From: Amycolatopsis rubida | GTDB taxonomy: Bacteria; Actinomycetota; Actinomycetes; Mycobacteriales; Pseudonocardiaceae | Length of the DNA: 64,000 nucleotides | Direction: 5' to 3' | Assembly: GCF_900115345.1 (NCBI RefSeq) | Contig: NZ_FOWC01000005.1 | Span: 124,001 to 188,000, forward strand | Position numbers and translations under genes: made by a program | The notes under the pieces: generated by a model | What the model was told of the DNA's origin: nothing | What the model saw: the letters and a program-made list of their open reading frames with translations, nothing else | The model's database searches: none | Shown: positions 32,784-41,685 of the stretch, piece by piece | Position numbering within the stretch: the stretch's first letter is position 1 | How the letters are laid out: each line of letters starts with the position of its first letter

Positions 32784-33227
32784 ATGCTCGACGACCTGCT
32801 CGCTGTCGCCCGCGAAGAGGCGGAAGCCGGAAAAGCCGAGGGCGGCGTGCCGATCGGCGCGGCCCTGTTCGACCGCGACGGGAAGCTGCTCGGCCGCGGC
32901 CACAACCGCCGCGTCCAGGACGGCGACCCGTCCCTGCACGCCGAAACCGCCGCGTTCCGCGCCGCAGGCCGCCGCCCGCACTACCGCGACACGATCATGG
33001 TCACCACGCTGTCGCCGTGCTGGTATTGCAGCGGGCTGGTCCGGCAATTCGGCATCCCGCACGTGGTGATCGGCGAATCCCGCACCTTCACCGGCGGCCA
33101 CGGCTGGCTCGCCGAACACGGCGTCCGCGTCGACCTGCTCGACGACCCCGCCTGCGTCGCCCTGATGACGGAATTCATCGAACGGGCACCGGCCCTGTGG
33201 TTCGAAGACATCGGCGAACCGACGTAA
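32784..33227 (+). CDS. Cytosine-deaminase-like nucleobase deaminase
   Basis: A 147-aa zinc deaminase. The motifs are HAETAAFRAAGR (His ligand and catalytic Glu) and TTLSPCWYCSGLVRQFGIPHVVIGE (PCxxC ligands), close in layout to yeast-type cytosine deaminase. It deaminates a nucleobase or nucleoside; cytosine is the best guess. It is divergent from a WYL regulator and convergent (1 bp gap) with the NIPSNAP gene. Confidence 0.85.
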   Translation: MLDDLLAVAREEAEAGKAEGGVPIGAALFDRDGKLLGRGHNRRVQDGDPSLHAETAAFRAAGRRPHYRDTIMVTTLSPCWYCSGLVRQFGIPHVVIGESRTFTGGHGWLAEHGVRVDLLDDPACVALMTEFIERAPALWFEDIGEPT

Positions 33228-33228
33228 C

Positions 33229-33882
33229 TCAAGCCAGCGGCGAAAACTCCGTCGGCAGCGCGATGATCGAGTCCGCGTCGAGAATCTCCTCCGGCGCACC
33301 CGGCGGCGGCCACATTCCCTTCGCGTAGAGGTCCCGGCGAATCGCGAGCCGTTCGTCCAGGCTCGCGAACGGCCAGATCTGGATGATCCGGTCCGGCCCG
33401 TCGAGCGCGTACATCACCACAGTCAGCGGATCGAGCACATGCCGCGCGGGCAAGGCTTCGCGCCAGCCGCCGATCGTCGCGGTCAGCCCGCCCGGACGGA
33501 GGTGGTAGTCGCGGATCTCGTACACCGAACCGTACTTTCCCGGCCGCACCGGCGGAACGAACGGGAACGGCGCGAAACTCCGCAGCGACAGATCTGTCAA
33601 ATAGCCGCCGCCGAACGGCTTACGGCTGTGGCGGGCCCGCATCCGTTCCTCGTCCAGCGCTTGCTGATTCTCGAATCCGCGCAGCACGACCAGCCTGCCG
33701 AGCGGGCCGTTCTCCGTCTGCCAGCAGCCGAGCAGTTCGCCGTGCCCCTCGACCCACGGCAGCACGCCCTCGGCGGCTTTCGGCCCGTCGAGCAGCTGGA
33801 ACGACAGGATCGCCAGCTCGTACCGGACAGCCTGCTGCTCCGGGGCGACGTCGGCTCCGCTGATCCGGACCGGTTCGGTCAT
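33229..33882 (-). CDS. NIPSNAP-family protein
   Basis: A 217-aa protein. The first part is YELAILSFQLLDGPKAAEGVLPWVEGHGELLGCWQTENGPLGRLVVLRGF. The second is a NIPSNAP ferredoxin-like domain, YGSVYEIRDYHLRPGGLTATIGGWREALPARH...ALDGPDRIIQIWPFASLDERLAIRRDL. This suggests two stacked alpha/beta-barrel domains. NIPSNAP proteins are of unknown biochemical role in bacteria. Start at ATG 33882; an upstream extension lacks family features. Confidence 0.82.
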   Translation of the reverse strand: MTEPVRISGADVAPEQQAVRYELAILSFQLLDGPKAAEGVLPWVEGHGELLGCWQTENGPLGRLVVLRGFENQQALDEERMRARHSRKPFGGGYLTDLSLRSFAPFPFVPPVRPGKYGSVYEIRDYHLRPGGLTATIGGWREALPARHVLDPLTVVMYALDGPDRIIQIWPFASLDERLAIRRDLYAKGMWPPPGAPEEILDADSIIALPTEFSPLA

Positions 33883-34110
33883 GACGCTCCCGTTCGTTCG
33901 AGGATCGGCCGCTCCGGGGGCGCCGACGACCGGGGCGCCATTCCAGCGTGACACAGCGGTCCGGCGGCGCACGCCGGACGGTTTCGCGCCCGCGTCGTTT
34001 GCCCTCCCGTCCCCGCACGGCTTCCCGATAGTCCCGCTCACCGGCACTCCCGAATATCCCCGGCGACCTCGACACCCTCAGTGAGGTTTTTTCCCACTCC
34101 CGCCCCTGTC

Positions 34111-34140
34111 TTGACACGTCTCAATGGTCTAGTCCATTGT
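34111..34140 (+). promoter_or_regulatory. Chitinase promoter with DasR-type (dre) operator
   Basis: The 371-bp gap before the chitinase contains TTGACA at 34111-34116. Overlapping the spacer and -10 region is AATGGTCTAGTCCATT (34123-34138), closely matching the DasR-responsive element TGGTCTAGACCA that controls Streptomyces chitinase genes. DasR is a GntR regulator released by aminosugar phosphates, so the gene should be repressed until chitin breakdown products are present. Position fits repression by blocking polymerase. No other element was recognised between 33883 and 34110. Confidence 0.75.
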
Positions 34141-34253
34141 GACTGCGCACACACTCCCCCGAGTGCCTGCGGGGCGCCGCCGCCACGTCCGGCTTCGCCA
34201 GGTGCTCCGATGACGCGTGCCGCCGGGTGCGCGTTTCCCCCGTTGGAGGACCC

Positions 34254-35225
34254 ATGAAATCCTTGCGCCGCACCACTTCCCGCCGGAAGCTCGCCGGACG
34301 GCTCGGCGTACTGGCGCTCGCCGCCGGTGCCGCTTTGTCCACCGCGACCGGCACCGCCGCAGCCGCGGGAGACCCGGTACTCGCGGCGCCGTATCTGTAC
34401 CAATGGGGCGGCCAGAGCGATCCGTCCGCCGCGATGGACGCGACCGGCGTCAGCGCGTTCACCCTCGCGTTCATGCTTTCCGGCGGCGGCTGCACACCCG
34501 CCTGGGACGGCAACCGCCCGCTCGACGGGACCGACGCCGCGATGATCCAGAAGATCCGCTCCGCGGGCGGCGACGTGATCCCGTCGTTCGGCGGCTGGCA
34601 GGGCAACAAACTGGGCCCGAACTGCGGGTCGCCGGAGGAACTGGCCGGCGCGTACCAGCAGGTGATCGACGCCTACGGCCTCAAGGCGATCGACCTCGAC
34701 ATCGAGAACACCGACGAGTTCGAGAACGCGGCCGTGCAGGACCGGATCCTCGGCGCGGTCAAGATCGTCAAGGAGAAGAACCCGAACGTGCGGGTCGTGA
34801 TCACCATGGGCACCACGCCGCAGGGCCCGAACGACTGGGGCAAGCGGCTGCTCGCGCAGGCGAAGGCGCTGGGCGCGGACGTCGACGTGTGGTCGCTGAT
34901 GCCGTTCGACTTCTCCGACGGCGGCGACATGGTCGCGATGACGAAATCCGCGGTGGACGGCCTGGTCGGGGAGCTGAAGTCGACGTTCGGCTGGGACGAC
35001 GCGACCGCCTACCGCCGCGCCGGGCTGTCGTCGATGAACGGCAAGACCGACCGGGCGGGCGAGGTCGTGTCCGTCGCGGACTTCACCGCGATCCGCGACT
35101 GGGCCGCGGAACACCACCTTGGCCGCGTCACGTTCTGGGCGACGAACCGGGACTGCGGCGGCTGCAGCGGGATCGACCAGGAGAGCTACGCGTTCACGAA
35201 GGTGGTGGCCGGGTACAACGGCTGA
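34254..35225 (+). CDS. Secreted GH18 chitinase
   Basis: A 323-aa protein with a cleavable signal peptide: RRTTSRRKLAG, hydrophobic VLALAAGAALSTATG, cleavage near AAAAG (residues ~38-40). The catalytic domain is a GH18 barrel: GGDVIPSFGGWQ on strand 3 and the signature LKAIDLDIEN on strand 4, whose Glu is the acid/base. VWSLMPFDFSDGG and VTFWATNRDC follow. No chitin-binding module is attached. GGAGG precedes ATG 34254. It hydrolyses chitin outside the cell and carries a DasR-type operator. Confidence 0.93.
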   Translation: MKSLRRTTSRRKLAGRLGVLALAAGAALSTATGTAAAAGDPVLAAPYLYQWGGQSDPSAAMDATGVSAFTLAFMLSGGGCTPAWDGNRPLDGTDAAMIQKIRSAGGDVIPSFGGWQGNKLGPNCGSPEELAGAYQQVIDAYGLKAIDLDIENTDEFENAAVQDRILGAVKIVKEKNPNVRVVITMGTTPQGPNDWGKRLLAQAKALGADVDVWSLMPFDFSDGGDMVAMTKSAVDGLVGELKSTFGWDDATAYRRAGLSSMNGKTDRAGEVVSVADFTAIRDWAAEHHLGRVTFWATNRDCGGCSGIDQESYAFTKVVAGYNG

Positions 35226-35233
35226 TCCTTGGG

Positions 35234-35690
35234 CGGACTGGCGGCGGTTCGGCCGGTCTCGGAGCGAGCAGGCAGTTGGTTCGGCCGGTCTCGGAGCGGA
35301 CCGGCGGTGATTTGGCCAGTCTTCGAGGTGAGCAGGCAGTTGGTTCGGCCGGTCTCGAAGTGAACTGACAGCGGTCCGACCGGTCTCGAAGCGGACCGGC
35401 GGTGATTTGGCCAGTCTTCCAGGTGAGCAGGCAGTTGGTTCGGCCGGTCTCGAAGTGGGCTGGCGGTGGCTCGACCAGTCTCGGAGCGAGCTGGCAGCGG
35501 CTCGAACCAGCCTCCAGAGTGGGCTGGCAGCGATTCGGCCAGCCTCACCGCGGACCAGCAGCGGTTCCGCCGAGCCGAGTCCGGCTGGCAGCAGTTCGGC
35601 CAGCTTGGCCGAGGTGGCGGCAGTCCGGCTGGCCGGAGCCAAGTTGCCAGCGGTCCGGCTGAACGAATCAGCCACCGCCCGGCTGAACCT
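35234..35690. repeat. Degenerate tandem repeat, period about 32 bp
   Basis: After the chitinase stop, units built on GGCAGTTGGTTCGGCCGGTCTCGGAGCG recur with variation. The block AGCAGGCAGTTGGTTCGGCC starts at 35267, 35331 and 35426, spacings of about two and three units. Roughly 14 units can be followed, decaying to the right. No frame shows convincing protein coding, and no invariant repeat/spacer pattern exists, so it is a minisatellite, not CRISPR. From 35226 to 35860 there is no gene. Confidence 0.75.
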
Positions 35691-35860
35691 CGCGCGCCTG
35701 CCGACCGACGTCTGGATGGACTGAACCATCCGTCTCACGAGAGGCGCGCCCGCCCGTCATCCGGCTGCCGGAACACGGCGACGGGGACCTTCCCGCCCGG
35801 GAGGTCCCCGTTCCGCCGACCGTCACACTATGTGCATGTATTAGGCTGAACGAGTGAAGA

Positions 35861-36130
35861 TCAGGCCGCAGCCGTCACCGACAGCGCGGCCACGCCAGCC
35901 TCGGTCAGCTCGGCGGGAACCCGGCCGACGGCAGCGGAGCCCGTGCCCGGACGGACGTAGCCGCCCTTGGCGAGCGCGTGCGCGGTCATCTGGTCGCAGC
36001 AAGCGAAACCGTCGACGAACAGGTCGGGCTCACAGCTGGTGGACATCTCCGCGCGCTGCTGCGCGACCGCCTTGAGCATGGCCATCGCTCGATGGGTCAG
36101 CTCGACGGTCGCCCCTTCTGCACCGGACAC
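35861..36130 (-). CDS. Small protein of unknown function (89 aa)
   Basis: A small soluble protein with a helical N-terminus (VELTHRAMAMLKAVAQQRAEMS) and a CEPDLFVDGFACCDQMTAHALAKGGYVRP block that looks like a short winged-helix or DNA-binding-like repeat (GxVxPxxxGxVGRVPAELTEAG). Small actinobacterial proteins with this ending are common but of unknown role. Isolated gene between the minisatellite and tetR. Confidence 0.6.
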   Translation of the reverse strand: MSGAEGATVELTHRAMAMLKAVAQQRAEMSTSCEPDLFVDGFACCDQMTAHALAKGGYVRPGTGSAAVGRVPAELTEAGVAALSVTAAA

Positions 36131-36232
36131 CGGGATCGCCTTCTTCCTCGTGGGCTACTTACTCAACGTTATCGCCCGTTGGGCCGAATGTGTTAACAAC
36201 CACACTGTAGCAATTCGGGAATGTGCCGAGGA

Positions 36233-36838
36233 CTAGACCTGTTCAGTTCCCGCCAGGCGGGATTCGAGCGTCCGGGCCCACTCGCGCACGATCTGCTCGC
36301 GGCGGCGGGTGTCGTCGGTGAGCAGGTTGGCGAGGCCGAGCCCGCGCCCGAGGTCGAGGGTGGCCTGGACCAGTTCGCGCACGCCCGGCTGTGCCTCGTC
36401 GACCCCGAGCAGCTCGACCGCGACCCGGTGCGCCTCCCGACCGACGCGCGCCTCCAGCGGCACGAGCACGTCGCGCAACTGCTCGTCCGTCGACGCGACG
36501 GCCCACAGCTGCAACGCGGCACGGAACATCGGCCCGGTGTAGAGGGTCAGCAGCATCTCGACGACCCACTCGATCCGCGACGACCCGCCCGGCGACCCGG
36601 CCGCGCGCGTGCGCAGTTCGTCCAGCTGAGCCTCGCCGAGCAGCTCGACCGCCGCGGCGACCAGCGATTCCCGGGTCGGGAAGTGGTGCTGCGCGGCGCC
36701 TCGGGAAACCCCGGCCCGCTCCGCGATGACCGCGACGGTCACCCCGTGCCAGCCCCGCTCCCCGATGCAGTCCATCGCGGCTTCGATCAGCCGCCGCCGG
36801 GTGGTGCGGCTGCGTTCTTGTTGCGGTTCGCGGAGCAT
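36233..36838 (-). CDS. TetR-family regulator at the end of the acyl-CoA operon
   Basis: A 201-aa TetR regulator: HTH RTTRRRLIEAAMDCIGERGWHGVTVAVIAERAGVSRGAAQHHFPTRESLVAAAV, then a helical domain. It is downstream of, and codirectional with, the acyl-CoA dehydrogenase/carboxylase operon, separated from it by a palindromic element (36877-36931). It is the likeliest controller of that operon, by analogy with TetR repressors in fatty-acid and branched-chain catabolism. Confidence 0.87.
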   Translation of the reverse strand: MLREPQQERSRTTRRRLIEAAMDCIGERGWHGVTVAVIAERAGVSRGAAQHHFPTRESLVAAAVELLGEAQLDELRTRAAGSPGGSSRIEWVVEMLLTLYTGPMFRAALQLWAVASTDEQLRDVLVPLEARVGREAHRVAVELLGVDEAQPGVRELVQATLDLGRGLGLANLLTDDTRRREQIVREWARTLESRLAGTEQV

Positions 36839-36876
36839 CAGGCCGCACCTGCCCCAGCCAGCCCGCTCCCGTAAAA

Positions 36877-36931
36877 GTCCGTGAGGGGGACCCTGCGGGA
36901 ATCTGATTCCCTCAGGGCAACCCTCACGCAC
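36877..36931. repeat. Palindromic element, copy 2 (imperfect arms)
   Basis: Same element as 8505-8559 with the CTG loop at 36903-36905 and arms 36877-36902 and 36906-36931. Several mismatches (e.g. CGCAC instead of CGGAC at the right edge) weaken the hairpin. It lies between the stop of the acyl-CoA dehydrogenase (36963) and the tetR start (36838), where it would end the operon's transcript. Confidence 0.75.
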
Positions 36932-36962
36932 CTCCGATCAGGCCTCATGGCGTCACCGCTGC

Positions 36963-38129
36963 TCAGTACGACTTCGGCAGCCCAAGGCTGTGCTGCCCCA
37001 CGAAATTCAGCACCATCTCGCGGCTCACCGGCGCGATCCGGCCCAGCCGCACGGCCGTCACCAGGCTTCCCAGGCCGTATTCGGTCGCCAAACCGTTTCC
37101 GCCGTGGGTTTGCACTGCCTGGTCGACCGCCCGGATCGCAGCCTCCGCCGCCGCGTATTTCGCCATGTTCGCCGACTCCCCGGAGGCGAAATCATCGCCC
37201 GAGTCGTACAGCGAGGCGGCCTTCTGAGTCATCAGTTTCGCCAGCTCAAGCTCGATTTTCACCTGCGCGAGCGGATGCGCCAGCCCCTGGTGCGACCCGA
37301 TCGGCGCGCCCCACACCCGCCGTTCGTTGGCGTAGCCGACCGCCTTGTCCAGGGCGTACCTCGCGGTGCCCAGCGAGAACGACGCGCCCATGATGCGTTC
37401 CGGGTTCAGGCCCGCGAACAGCTGCGCGATCGCCGCGTCCTCCTCGCCCACCAGGGCTTCCGCGGGCAGCCGCACGTCGTCCAGGAACAACGAGAACTGG
37501 TTTTCCGGCGCGACGATGTCCATGTCGATTTTCGTGAACTCGAACCCGGGCGTGTCCGTCGGCACCACGAACAGCGCCGGCTTCAGGCGTCCGGTCTTCG
37601 CGTCCTCGGTGCGGCCGACGACGAGCACCGCGTCCGCCTCGTCGACGCCCGAGATGTATACCTTGCGCCCGGACAACACCCAGTCGCCGCCGTCTCGGCG
37701 GGCGGTCGTCGTGATCTTGTGCGAGTTGGATCCGGCGTCCGGTTCGGTGATCGCGAACACGATCTTCTTGCTGCCGTCCGCGATTCCCGGCAGCCACTGC
37801 TTCTTCTGGTCCGGCGTGCCGAAGCGCGACAGCACCGTTCCGACGATCGCCGGCGACACCACCATCAGCAGCAGCGGCGAGCCCGCGGCCGCGAATTCCT
37901 CCAGCACCGCGGCGAGATCGGCGATCCCGGCTCCCCCGCCGCCGTACTCCTCCGGCAGGTTCACGCCAAGGTAGCCGAGCCGTCCGGCTTCGTTCCACAG
38001 CTCGTCGGTCTTCTCGCCCGCGCGAGCCTTCTTCGCGTAATACTCGTGTCCGTACTTGCCCGCCAGGTCGGCCGCGGCCTTCCGCAGCGCCACCCGCTCC
38101 TCGGGCTCGACGAAGTTCATCGCGTTCAT
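36963..38129 (-). CDS. Acyl-CoA dehydrogenase
   Basis: A 388-aa acyl-CoA dehydrogenase. Substrate/FAD motifs are FAITEPDAGSNSHKITTTARRDGGDWVLSGRKVYISG, the ERIMGASFSLGTARYALDKAVGYANERRVWG region, and QTHGGNGLATEYGL. The usual catalytic Glu position should be checked by alignment. It oxidises an acyl-CoA to the 2-enoyl-CoA. ATGA overlap with the biotin carboxylase gene; last in the operon begun at 45312. Confidence 0.9.
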   Translation of the reverse strand: MNAMNFVEPEERVALRKAAADLAGKYGHEYYAKKARAGEKTDELWNEAGRLGYLGVNLPEEYGGGGAGIADLAAVLEEFAAAGSPLLLMVVSPAIVGTVLSRFGTPDQKKQWLPGIADGSKKIVFAITEPDAGSNSHKITTTARRDGGDWVLSGRKVYISGVDEADAVLVVGRTEDAKTGRLKPALFVVPTDTPGFEFTKIDMDIVAPENQFSLFLDDVRLPAEALVGEEDAAIAQLFAGLNPERIMGASFSLGTARYALDKAVGYANERRVWGAPIGSHQGLAHPLAQVKIELELAKLMTQKAASLYDSGDDFASGESANMAKYAAAEAAIRAVDQAVQTHGGNGLATEYGLGSLVTAVRLGRIAPVSREMVLNFVGQHSLGLPKSY

Positions 38130-40078
38130 TCGGTTTCTCCCACCACAGCCAGCACCGCGCCTACCTCGACCTGCTGCCCGGCCTCGACCGGCAGTTCGGC
38201 GACCACGCCGTCCGCCGGGGCCGAGATCCGGTGTTCCATCTTCATCGCTTCCAGCCACAGCAACGGATCGCCCGCCCGCACACTGTCCCCCGCGGACACC
38301 GCGAGCCGCACGACCGTGCCCGGCATCGGCGCGAGCAGGGAGCCCGCCGCCAGTGCCGAATCCGGATCGGCGAACCGCGGCTCGGCGGTCAGTGCGACCG
38401 AACCCAGCGGCGAATCCACATAGGACACCGAACCATACCGGGCGACCGCGAAGGTCCGGCGCACTCCGGCGATGTCGAGGACCACTTGTTCCGGCGTAGC
38501 GGCGACCAAGACGACGTCGTCGTAGCCCTCGGCACGCAGCCCGTCGCGAGCCAGCGAATAGACGACCTCGTAACGGTTGTCTCCCTTGGCGAATACCTTG
38601 CGTTGACCGGCGGAGCGGACGTTGCGCCAGCCGCTGGGCAGTCGTCCCAGGGTGGTCGCGGAAGCCCGGTTTCCGGCGGCGTCGGCCAGTGCGGCAGCCA
38701 GTGCGGACCAGCGTTCGGCGTCCGCCGTGGCCAGGGGAGCGGCCAAAATGTCCAGTCCGTGCCGGTCGAAGAACGCGGTATCCGTTTCTCCGGCGAGGAA
38801 AGCTTCGTGGCGCAGGATCCGGACCAGCAGATCGCGGTTGGTCACCACGCCGTGGATCTTCGCGCAGGCCAACGCACCGGCGAGCCGGCGCGCGGCTTCC
38901 GCCCGCGTGGGCGCCCATGTGATGACCTTCGCCAGCATCGGGTCGTAGTGCACGCCGATCACCGAGCCGGATTCCACGCCGGAGTCCAGGCGCAGTCCGG
39001 AACCGTGGGTGAACTCGCGGTCCACTCCGGACACTTCGAAGGTGTGCAGCGTTCCGCTCTGCGGCTGCCATCCGGCCGACGGGTCTTCCGCGTACAGGCG
39101 AACTTCGATCGAATGTCCGTTGGCAGCAGGCGGTTCGGCGGGCAACCGAGCACCTTCGGCCACCGAAAGCTGCAACGCCACCAGATCCAGTCCGGTGACG
39201 TTCTCGGTCACCGGATGCTCGACCTGCAGCCGCGTGTTCATCTCCAGGAAGTAGAACCGGCCGTCCGGGCCGGCCAGGAATTCGACGGTTCCCGCGCCGA
39301 CGTAGTCGATCGCCTGCGCGGCCTTGCGCGCCGCCTCGAACAACTCGGCCCGCATGGCATCGTCCACAACGGGCGACGGCGCTTCCTCGACCACCTTCTG
39401 GTGCCGCCGCTGGATGGAGCACTCCCGCTCCCCCACCGCCCAGACGGTGCCGTGCGAGTCGGCGAGCACCTGGACCTCGATGTGCCGTCCGGTTTCGAGG
39501 TACCGCTCGCAGAACACCGTCGGGTCGCCGAACGCCGATCCCGCTTCCGCGCGAGCGCTCTCGACCGCCTCGGCCAGTTCGTCCAGCGAGCGGACCACGC
39601 GCATGCCGCGACCGCCGCCCCCGGCGGAAGCCTTGACCAGCAACGGAAGATCCGCCCCAGTCACTGATGCCGGGTCCAATTCGGACAACACCGGAACCCC
39701 GGCAGCGGCCATCAGGCGTTTCGACTCCACTTTGGAGCCCATGGTCTCGATCGCCGCGGGCGGCGGGCCGATCCAGGTCAGCCCGGCGTCGAGCACCGCG
39801 CGGGCGAAACCGGCGTTCTCGGACAGGAAGCCGTACCCGGGATGGACCGCGTCGGCGCCGGTGTCCGCCGCGGCTTTGACGATCAGTTCGCCGCGCAGAT
39901 ACGTCTCGCCCGGCGCGTTGCCCGGCAGCCGGACGGCGACGTCGGCTTCCCGCGCGTGCGGCGCTCCGGCGTCCGCGTCGGAGAACACCGCGACTGTGCC
40001 GATTCCGGCGTCCCGGCAGCTGCGGAACACGCGACGGGCGATTTCGCCCCGGTTGGCGACCAGCAGATTCTGGATCAT
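38126..40078 (-). CDS. Acyl-CoA carboxylase alpha subunit (biotin carboxylase + biotin carrier)
   Basis: A 650-aa alpha subunit. The biotin carboxylase domain runs from LLVANRGEIARRVFRSC through the ATP-grasp KASAGGGGRGMR, ERYLETGRHIEVQVLADSHG, CSIQRRHQKVVEEAPS and FLEMNTRLQVEHPVTE, to about residue 450. A BT-like linker follows, then the carrier domain with LEAMKMEH carrying the biotinyl-Lys near the C-terminus. With the next gene it forms a carboxylase resembling methylcrotonyl-, geranyl- or propionyl-CoA types; context favours a methylcrotonyl- or terpenoyl-like acyl-CoA. 5 nt after the beta gene. Confidence 0.9.
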   Translation of the reverse strand: MIQNLLVANRGEIARRVFRSCRDAGIGTVAVFSDADAGAPHAREADVAVRLPGNAPGETYLRGELIVKAAADTGADAVHPGYGFLSENAGFARAVLDAGLTWIGPPPAAIETMGSKVESKRLMAAAGVPVLSELDPASVTGADLPLLVKASAGGGGRGMRVVRSLDELAEAVESARAEAGSAFGDPTVFCERYLETGRHIEVQVLADSHGTVWAVGERECSIQRRHQKVVEEAPSPVVDDAMRAELFEAARKAAQAIDYVGAGTVEFLAGPDGRFYFLEMNTRLQVEHPVTENVTGLDLVALQLSVAEGARLPAEPPAANGHSIEVRLYAEDPSAGWQPQSGTLHTFEVSGVDREFTHGSGLRLDSGVESGSVIGVHYDPMLAKVITWAPTRAEAARRLAGALACAKIHGVVTNRDLLVRILRHEAFLAGETDTAFFDRHGLDILAAPLATADAERWSALAAALADAAGNRASATTLGRLPSGWRNVRSAGQRKVFAKGDNRYEVVYSLARDGLRAEGYDDVVLVAATPEQVVLDIAGVRRTFAVARYGSVSYVDSPLGSVALTAEPRFADPDSALAAGSLLAPMPGTVVRLAVSAGDSVRAGDPLLWLEAMKMEHRISAPADGVVAELPVEAGQQVEVGAVLAVVGETE

Positions 40079-40083
40079 GGCCC

Positions 40084-41685
40084 TCACATCCGGAAGACGC
40101 CGAAGCCGCCTTCGACGCCGTTGACTGGTCCGTTGTGGATCGCCGACAGGCTCAGCCCGAGCACCGTGCGGGTGTCGCGCGGGTCGATGATGCCGTCGTC
40201 GTAAAGCATGCCGGAGAGGAACATCGGCATCGATTCCGCCTCGATCTGGTTTTCCACCATGGCGCGCATCGCGGCGTCGTTTTCCTCGCTGTATTCCTGG
40301 CCCCGGCTCGCCGCCGCGGCACGGGCCACAATGGACAGCACACCGGCCAGCTGCGCCGGCCCCATCACCGCGGATTTCGCGCTCGGCCATGCGAACAGGA
40401 ACTGCGGATCGTAGGCCCGGCCGCACATCCCGTAGTGCCCGGCCCCGTAGGACGCTCCCATGAGGACGGACAGATGCGGCACCTTCGAGTTCGAGACCGC
40501 GTTGATCATCAGCGCGCCGTGCTTGATGATGCCGCTCTGCTCGTATTCCTTGCCGACCATGTAACCGGTCGTGTTGTGCAGGAACACCAGCGGCGTGTCG
40601 ATCTGGTTGGCCAGCTGGATGAACTGCGCGGCCTTCTGCGATTCCTCGCCGAACAGCACGCCTTGGGCGTTGGCCAGGATTCCCACCGGGTACCCGTGGA
40701 TGTCCGCCCAGCCGGTGACCAGGCTCGGCCCGTACAGCGGCTTGAACTCGTCGAAGTCCGAACCGTCCACGACCCGCGCGATCACCTCGCGCGGGTCGAA
40801 CGGGATCTTCAAGTCGGCCGGCACGATGCCGAGCAGGTCTTCGGCGTCGAACAGCGGCTCGGCGTAGCCCGGTTTGGGGGCCGGACCCTGCTTGGTCCAG
40901 TTGAGCCGCTTGATGATGCCGCGGCCGAGCCGGATCGCGTCCTCCTCGTCGACCGCGAGGTAGTCGGCGAGCCCGGACGTCCGCGCGTGCATTTCCGCGC
41001 CGCCGAGGGATTCGTCGTCGGATTCCTCGCCGGTCGCCATCTTGACCAGCGGCGGTCCGCCGAGGAACACCTTCGCGCGTTCCTTCACCATCACGACGTA
41101 GTCGGACATGCCCGGCAGATACGCGCCGCCCGCGGTGGAGTTGCCGAACACCAGCGCGACGGTCGGCACCTTCGCCGCCGAGGACCTCGTCAGATCGCGG
41201 AAGACGCGGCCGCCGGGAATGAAGATTTCCTTCTGTGTCGGAAGATCCGCGCCGCCGGACTCGACCAGGTTGATCACCGGGAGCCGGTTCTGCGCCGCGA
41301 TGTCCGCCGCCCGGAACGACTTCTTGGTCGTCCACGGATTGCTCGCACCGCCCTTGACCGTTGGGTCGCTCGCCGAGATCAGGCATTCGACGCCTTCCAC
41401 GACACCGATCCCGGTGATCACGCTCGCGCCGACCTTGTAGTCCGAACCCCACGCGGCCAGCGGCGACAATTCCAGGAACGGCGAATCCTCGTCCAGCAGC
41501 AATTCGATCCGCTCGCGCGCCAGCAGCTTCCCGCGCTTGCGGTGGCGTTCGACGTACTTTTCCCCGCCGCCGGCGACCGCCTTGGCCTGTTCGGCGTCGA
41601 TCTCCGCGAGCTTGTCCAGCATCGCCTCGCGGTTCGCGGCGAACTCGTCGGCCCGGGTGTCCACTGTGGACCTGATAGTGGTCAT
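40084..41685 (-). CDS. Acyl-CoA carboxylase beta subunit (carboxyltransferase)
   Basis: A 533-aa carboxyltransferase, the length of methylcrotonyl-CoA carboxylase beta. Conserved blocks include GGASNPWTTKKSFRAADIAAQNRLPVINLVESGGADLPTQKEIFIPGG, GNSTAGGAYLPGMSDY, GPPLVKMATGEE and GASYGAGHYGMCGRAYDPQFLFAWP. The C-terminal Ala-Gly loops bind CoA. It carboxylates an enoyl-CoA with biotin-bound CO2. It overlaps the upstream acyl-CoA dehydrogenase by ATGA and is followed by the alpha subunit. Confidence 0.92.
   Translation of the reverse strand: MTTIRSTVDTRADEFAANREAMLDKLAEIDAEQAKAVAGGGEKYVERHRKRGKLLARERIELLLDEDSPFLELSPLAAWGSDYKVGASVITGIGVVEGVECLISASDPTVKGGASNPWTTKKSFRAADIAAQNRLPVINLVESGGADLPTQKEIFIPGGRVFRDLTRSSAAKVPTVALVFGNSTAGGAYLPGMSDYVVMVKERAKVFLGGPPLVKMATGEESDDESLGGAEMHARTSGLADYLAVDEEDAIRLGRGIIKRLNWTKQGPAPKPGYAEPLFDAEDLLGIVPADLKIPFDPREVIARVVDGSDFDEFKPLYGPSLVTGWADIHGYPVGILANAQGVLFGEESQKAAQFIQLANQIDTPLVFLHNTTGYMVGKEYEQSGIIKHGALMINAVSNSKVPHLSVLMGASYGAGHYGMCGRAYDPQFLFAWPSAKSAVMGPAQLAGVLSIVARAAAASRGQEYSEENDAAMRAMVENQIEAESMPMFLSGMLYDDGIIDPRDTRTVLGLSLSAIHNGPVNGVEGGFGVFRM

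Noticed and set aside
35234..35690. CRISPR array
   Set aside because: Units diverge continuously, with no invariant repeat separated by unique spacers, and no cas genes nearby.
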